Of a stretch of 64,000 bases of DNA, positions 60,248-64,000 are shown piece by piece. Every line of letters starts with the position of its first letter. Within the stretch, counting starts at the first letter, position 1. The position numbers and the translations under genes were made by a program. The notes below the pieces were generated by a model that made no database searches, was not told the origin of the DNA, and was given only the letters and a program-made list of their open reading frames with translations. Source of the DNA: Gemmatimonas sp. (GTDB lineage Bacteria > Gemmatimonadota > Gemmatimonadetes > Gemmatimonadales > Gemmatimonadaceae); contig JAABRO010000003.1 in NCBI GenBank assembly GCA_011390885.1, positions 62,001-126,000 of the forward strand, read 5' to 3'.

Positions 60248-61429
60248 ATGACCCGATTCCCGATGCGCCGACTGGCCCTTGGCCTTGCGTTCGGCGCGCT
60301 CGCCGCCGGCGCGGCCACGCCGCTCCAGGCCCAGTGGGTGACCACCACCGAGCAGTTCTACCCCGGCGGACGCTGGAACTGGCGCTTCCTCACCGTCTAT
60401 CCCGACGCCGCGAAGATGTTCAACGCGTTCGACTACGGGCACGCCATCCTGTACGAAGTGCTCTGGAAGCACCGGGCCGACAAGGCCGTGCCGCGGCTCG
60501 AGTCGCGCGAGTTCGACTTCCTCACGCAGAAGCTGCTGGTGAACCCGCCGCGCCTGCCGCTCGCCGAGGAGGCGATCATGCCCGCGTACGCGCGCGTGGC
60601 GCCCGAGGCGAAGATGATGTTCGAGTGGGCGCACATCCTGCACCGCCAGATCTACGACATCTGGTCGGATGTGCGGCTCGACGAGGCGACAAAGGATCGC
60701 GAGACGCAGCGCATCATCGACACGTACCTGTCGCGTCCGGACCTCGCGTTCAGCACGAAGCCCAAGAGCATGAAGCTCATGCAGGAGATGCCCTACTCGC
60801 TGGCCTTCCGGAAGGGGTATCCCAGGTTCAACGGACTGATCTGGGCGTACCACTGGCTCCAGGTGGGGCTGTACGAGCCGCTGCTCGTGGCCAAGACGCC
60901 GGAGGAGCGCGATCGCATGGTGCGCGCCACCACCGACCGCTTCCGTGCCATGATCGACAACGCACCCGAGCACATGCCGCGCGTGATGCCGATGACGGCG
61001 GCGATCTCGCCCACGTTCGCGGCGCGCTATCCCACCGCCGCGATCATCTTCGACAACCTGCACTCCATGCACGATGTGATCAGCGACATCCTCGCCAACG
61101 ACAGCGTGCCGCGTGACCGCAAGCGCGCGGAGATCATGCTGGCGGCGCGGCGCTATCGCGATGACACGTCGTACGTGATGCCCGACTCGGCGTGGCGCAC
61201 GATGTCGATCGAGATGGGCGTCGAGAACCAGGGCGGTCCGGCAGTGGGCTTCACCGCGGCGTTCCCCACGCCCACGGTGTCGCGCGGCGCGGTGATGCAG
61301 CACGACGACCTCACCGGCAAGCACATCGGTATGGGGTGGGGCGAGATGCTCGGCGGCGGACACGAGCACCATCAGCACATGCCGGCGAAGCCGGACACGA
61401 TGGCGGCACGGCGAGCGCCCGCGCGCTGA
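60248..61429 (+). CDS. Uncharacterised exported protein with His-rich C-terminus
   Basis: A 393-aa exported protein: signal peptide RRLALGLAFGALAAGAATPL followed by QAQW. The mature part is helical and rich in His, Trp, Tyr and Met: NAFDYGHAILYEVLWKHRAD, EWAHILHRQIYDIWSDVRLD, GLIWAYHWLQVGLYEPLLVA and NLHSMHDVISDILAND. The C-terminus ends GGGHEHHQHMP, a likely metal-binding tail. No family is recognised. It is the last gene before a strong terminator, closing the three-gene CsoR-box unit. Confidence 0.7.
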   Translation: MTRFPMRRLALGLAFGALAAGAATPLQAQWVTTTEQFYPGGRWNWRFLTVYPDAAKMFNAFDYGHAILYEVLWKHRADKAVPRLESREFDFLTQKLLVNPPRLPLAEEAIMPAYARVAPEAKMMFEWAHILHRQIYDIWSDVRLDEATKDRETQRIIDTYLSRPDLAFSTKPKSMKLMQEMPYSLAFRKGYPRFNGLIWAYHWLQVGLYEPLLVAKTPEERDRMVRATTDRFRAMIDNAPEHMPRVMPMTAAISPTFAARYPTAAIIFDNLHSMHDVISDILANDSVPRDRKRAEIMLAARRYRDDTSYVMPDSAWRTMSIEMGVENQGGPAVGFTAAFPTPTVSRGAVMQHDDLTGKHIGMGWGEMLGGGHEHHQHMPAKPDTMAARRAPAR

Positions 61430-61438
61430 ATGCCGAAA

Positions 61439-61469
61439 GCGCCCCCGTGCCGGACCGGCACGGGGGCGC
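61439..61469. terminator. Strong hairpin between convergent genes
   Basis: Perfect 15-bp arms GCGCCCCCGTGCCGG and CCGGCACGGGGGCGC with one central base, flanked by AAA on the left and CTTC on the right. It lies 9 bp after the His-rich protein stop and before the NarL-type gene on the other strand; probably bidirectional. Confidence 0.75.
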
Positions 61470-61505
61470 CTTCACATCAGACGACGACGTCGAGCACCGC
61501 GCGCA

Positions 61506-62201
61506 TCACGCGTCGTTCGCCAGCAGCCCCAATCGCAGCGCCAGCTTCACGTAGTCCGTGCGGTGCGTGATGTGCAGCTTCTCGTTGATGCGCTGCTTGT
61601 AGGTGTCCACCGTCTTCGGGCTGATGGCGAGCTGGTCGCCGATCTCGGGGGCGGTGTACCCCTCGGCGAAGAGCTTGAGCACCACCTGCTCGCGATCGGT
61701 GAGCCGCTCGAAGCGGGCCCGGTCGTCGGCGTGCTCCTCCTTGCGCGCGAGGCCGCGGGCCAGCGCGCGCGCCGCCGAGGGCTGCACGTAGATGTCGCCG
61801 GCCGCCACGGTGCGCACCGCGTCCACCAGTTCGCGCTCGGCCACCGTCTTGAGCAGGTAGCCGGCGGCGCCGGCCTCGAGCAGCCCCACCAGGTGCTCGT
61901 CCTCGCTGTGCATGGTGAGCATGAGCACGCGCCGCGTCTGCGGGGTGCCGGCCTCGACCTGCCGCTCGGAGGCCTGCTTCACGAGCGCCTTGGTGGCGGC
62001 CAGCCCGTCCATTTCGGGCATGGACAGGTCCATGACCACCACGTGCGGGTCGAGCCGCTCGGCGAGGGCGAGGGCCTCCTTGCCGTTGTTCCCCTCGCCC
62101 ACGACCATGATGTCCTTGGCGGAGGCGAGGATGGCCTTGAGACCGGCGCGGACGATGGCGTGGTCGTCTACGAGGATGACGCGGATCAGGTCGGGGCGCA
62201 T
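61506..62201 (-). CDS. NarL/FixJ-type response regulator
   Basis: A 231-aa two-component regulator. The receiver domain has Asp12 and Asp13 (VILVDDHAIVRAG), the phospho-acceptor Asp58 in VVVMDLSMPEMDG, Thr in VLMLTMHSEDEH and Lys in GYLLKTVAE. The C-terminal LuxR-type helix-turn-helix is LTDREQVVLKLFAEGYTAPE followed by IGDQLAISPKTVDTYKQRIN. A short insertion (KQASERQVEAGTPQTRR, about 75-91) enlarges the receiver. The partner histidine kinase is not in the window. cydB lies 73 bp away on the same strand. Confidence 0.92.
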   Translation of the reverse strand: MRPDLIRVILVDDHAIVRAGLKAILASAKDIMVVGEGNNGKEALALAERLDPHVVVMDLSMPEMDGLAATKALVKQASERQVEAGTPQTRRVLMLTMHSEDEHLVGLLEAGAAGYLLKTVAERELVDAVRTVAAGDIYVQPSAARALARGLARKEEHADDRARFERLTDREQVVLKLFAEGYTAPEIGDQLAISPKTVDTYKQRINEKLHITHRTDYVKLALRLGLLANDA

Positions 62202-62274
62202 GGGGACAATGTTGCCCGCGCCGGGGAGGTCAGCAAGGGCGGACCCGCCCCGCGACCCGCCTCGCCGGCCCCCC

Positions 62275-63327
62275 TCAGCGGTCCATCTGCTCGAACACCG
62301 TCTCGCGCCGCTTGAAGATGCGGAACAGGTACACGAAGGACGGCAGCAGGATCACCGTGCCCACGCCCAGCACCGTGAGCACCAGCTGCTGCGTGATGCG
62401 CGGGGCGGAGAGCTCGGTGATGGTGTGCGAGGGCGGAATGAGCCACGGGAACTGCGACCAGGCCCACCCCCACAGCAGGAACGACGCCTGCGCGGCGGCC
62501 GCCAGCACCGCCAGCAGCCAGTGGCGCCGCCAGAGCGCCCAGAGCCCCGTCAGGCCGGCCGCGGCGGTGACGGCGTGCATGCCGAGCGCCACACGGCCGC
62601 GCGTGAGCCCCTCGAACACGAGCGGCGCATGCTCGCGGGCCAGCGCGATCGTGAGCACGCCGGCCGCGAACACGGCGAGCGCGGAGAGCATGGCGCGATG
62701 TCGGAAGTCTTCCTCGAGCCCGGGGTCGACGCTCTCCCACGCGAGGTACACGGCGGCGAGATGCGCGAACAGCGCCAGCGCGAGCACCCCCACGGCCAGC
62801 GTGAAGGGCGTGATCCACGGCCCGAGATACACCTGCGCGAAGGTGCGCGTGGCATCGGGGGGCGCGAGCGGAATGGCCCCGCTCGCCACCGCGCCCACGC
62901 AGATGCCGAGCAGCACCGGCGTGACCACGCTCGCGATCGCGAAAATGCGCCCCCAGCGACGCTGCACCGTGTCGGCCTTGCTGTCGTAGCTGCGGAAGGT
63001 GAACGCCGAGCCGCGCAGCACGATGCCCACGAGCATGAGCGTGATCGGCACGTGCAGCGCCGTGGACAGGTGCGCGAACGCGCGCGGGAAGCAGGAGAAG
63101 AGCAGCACCACCACGAGAATGAGCCACACGTGGTTGGCTTCCCAGATCGGGCCGATCGCCTCGGCGACCGCGGCGCGCTGCTCTTCACGGCGCGGTCCGC
63201 GCGCGAAGAGGTCCCACACGCCGCCGCCGAAGTCCGCGCCGGCGAGCAGCACGTACGCATTGAGCGAGAGCACCATCACGCCGGCCACGGCGTGTGGCAG
63301 GGTGAAGATCGCCTCGTCGGCACCCAT
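62275..63327 (-). CDS. cydB: Cytochrome bd oxidase subunit II
   Basis: CydB is the smaller core subunit of the quinol-oxidising cytochrome bd terminal oxidase, which works at low oxygen. The 350-aa protein has eight to nine membrane helices and typical features: NAYVLLAGADFGGGVWDLFA near the N-terminus, AVAEAIGPIWEANHVWLILV with the conserved Trp-Glu-Ala-Asn-His-Val-Trp element, GIVLRGSAFTFRSYD, and WAWSQFPWLIPPSHTI near the C-terminus. It lies 28 bp after cydA and forms the usual cydAB operon on the minus strand. Confidence 0.93.
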   Translation of the reverse strand: MGADEAIFTLPHAVAGVMVLSLNAYVLLAGADFGGGVWDLFARGPRREEQRAAVAEAIGPIWEANHVWLILVVVLLFSCFPRAFAHLSTALHVPITLMLVGIVLRGSAFTFRSYDSKADTVQRRWGRIFAIASVVTPVLLGICVGAVASGAIPLAPPDATRTFAQVYLGPWITPFTLAVGVLALALFAHLAAVYLAWESVDPGLEEDFRHRAMLSALAVFAAGVLTIALAREHAPLVFEGLTRGRVALGMHAVTAAAGLTGLWALWRRHWLLAVLAAAAQASFLLWGWAWSQFPWLIPPSHTITELSAPRITQQLVLTVLGVGTVILLPSFVYLFRIFKRRETVFEQMDR

Positions 63328-63355
63328 CAGGCGTGCTCCATCGCGTGCCGGGACA

Positions 63356-64000
63356 TCAGGCGCGCCCCGGGAGCGGCAGCTCCTGCGTGATGCCGGGGCG
63401 CAGCGTGGTGTCCACGGCGGTCTTGAGGATCTGCCGATAGAGCAGCCACACCACGGCCACCGAGAGTCCGAGGTACAGCAGCGTGAAGCCGAGGAACGGC
63501 ACCACCAGCCCCGGCATGGGGGTGACCGCGTCGGCGGTGCGCATGATCCCCTGCACGATCCACGGCTGGCGCCCCACCTCGGTGACCGTCCACCCCGCCT
63601 CGACCGCGATGAAGCCGAGTGGCGCGCTGACCGCGAGTGCGCGCAGGTACCAGGTGTCGTTCGGGAGCGGCGTGCCCTTGCCGTGACGGCGGCGCTGCGC
63701 GCGCACGATGGTGTACAGCCCCACGAGCATCATGACCACGCCGCACCCCACCATGATCTGGAAGGCGAGGTGCACGATGCCCACCGGCGGCCGGTCCTCG
63801 GGGGGCACGCTGTCGAGCCCGGGAATGCTCGTGTTCGCGTCGCCCGTCATGAGCAGCGAGATCGCGCCCGGCACCTCGATGGCGAAGCGGTTCTCGCCGG
63901 TGGTGGCATCGGGCCAGCCGCCGATCACGAAGGGCGCTGGTCCGCTGTGATGGTGCGCTTCCATGGCCGCGAACTTCACCGGCTGGTACTCGGCCGCATG
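63356..64000 (-). CDS. cydA: Cytochrome bd oxidase subunit I, C-terminal part (runs off the window)
   Basis: CydA carries haems b558, b595 and d and the quinol site. Only the last 214 codons are visible; the N-terminal part lies beyond 64000. The region shows QPVKFAAMEAHHHSGPAPF (the conserved KxAAxE segment), PVGIVHLAFQIMVGCGVVMM, and WTVTEVGRQPWIVQGIMRTA, a highly conserved CydA signature. The last helix, LYLGLSVAVVWLLYRQILKT, precedes a short polar tail. Whether the Q-loop is of the long or short type cannot be judged from this portion. Confidence 0.93.
   Translation of the reverse strand, partial: HAAEYQPVKFAAMEAHHHSGPAPFVIGGWPDATTGENRFAIEVPGAISLLMTGDANTSIPGLDSVPPEDRPPVGIVHLAFQIMVGCGVVMMLVGLYTIVRAQRRRHGKGTPLPNDTWYLRALAVSAPLGFIAVEAGWTVTEVGRQPWIVQGIMRTADAVTPMPGLVVPFLGFTLLYLGLSVAVVWLLYRQILKTAVDTTLRPGITQELPLPGRA

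Overview
The window is very GC-rich, densely coded DNA from a Gram-negative bacterium. Lipobox signal peptides, an outer-membrane barrel ending in Phe, CydAB, PBP1A, a Rho factor with a long basic N-terminal extension, DUF1800/DUF1501 pairs and BlaI/M56 regulators together suggest a free-living heterotroph of the Gemmatimonadota type. That assignment is an inference from gene content; there is no rRNA gene here to settle it. I found no tRNA, rRNA, CRISPR array, transposase or prophage gene.

Layout. 1-4300: gyrA (N-terminal part, minus strand), an MscS-like membrane protein, a zinc ribbon, an oxidoreductase and a four-helix-bundle protein. 4566-7498: E2 and E3 subunits of the 2-oxoglutarate dehydrogenase complex. 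7717-10099: an ECF sigma/anti-sigma pair and a class III CoA transferase. 10414-18575: a run of plus-strand genes (H1-like basic protein, GHMP sugar kinase, M20 peptidase, degenerate RNase HI, zinc ribbons, a beta-decarboxylating dehydrogenase, a lipoprotein). 18621-23170: squalene synthase-like protein, glycolate-oxidase-like flavoprotein, HemJ and ThyX. 23627-26825: a BlaI / M56-peptidase / propeller-like operon behind a recognisable promoter and dyad operator. 26964-32731: an M14 peptidase, two small lipoprotein genes (one apparently switched out of frame by a G8 tract) and a YdeI-like protein. 32893-36834: an EF-G-like GTPase with altered G motifs and two uncharacterised genes. 36982-45542: DUF1800, DUF1501, serine hydrolase, rhomboid protease, PBP1A and a polysaccharide deacetylase. 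45778-49000: AhpD-like protein, TPR protein, rho. 49325-58797: chemotaxis receptor, M20 dipeptidase, fluoride channel, GT39, Ig-repeat lipoprotein and acyl-CoA dehydrogenase. 58798-61429: three exported or outer-membrane genes behind a CsoR-type palindrome. 61506-64000: a NarL-type regulator and cydBA.

The least explained material is intergenic. One family of about 91-122 bp elements is bounded by the inverted repeat GGCCAGACCG...CGGTCTGGCC (complete copies at 4368, 22151, 35303, 35446, 48997 and 49110, plus fragments). A second family consists of long hairpins whose arms differ from copy to copy yet remain self-complementary around a constant CAACTGCCG...CGGCAGAC core (7514, 23182, 23492, 29881, 32797). 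Four of those five begin within about 10-25 bp of a stop codon. These hairpins, the CsoR-box operon and the G8-tract lipoprotein are the best candidates for undescribed biology.
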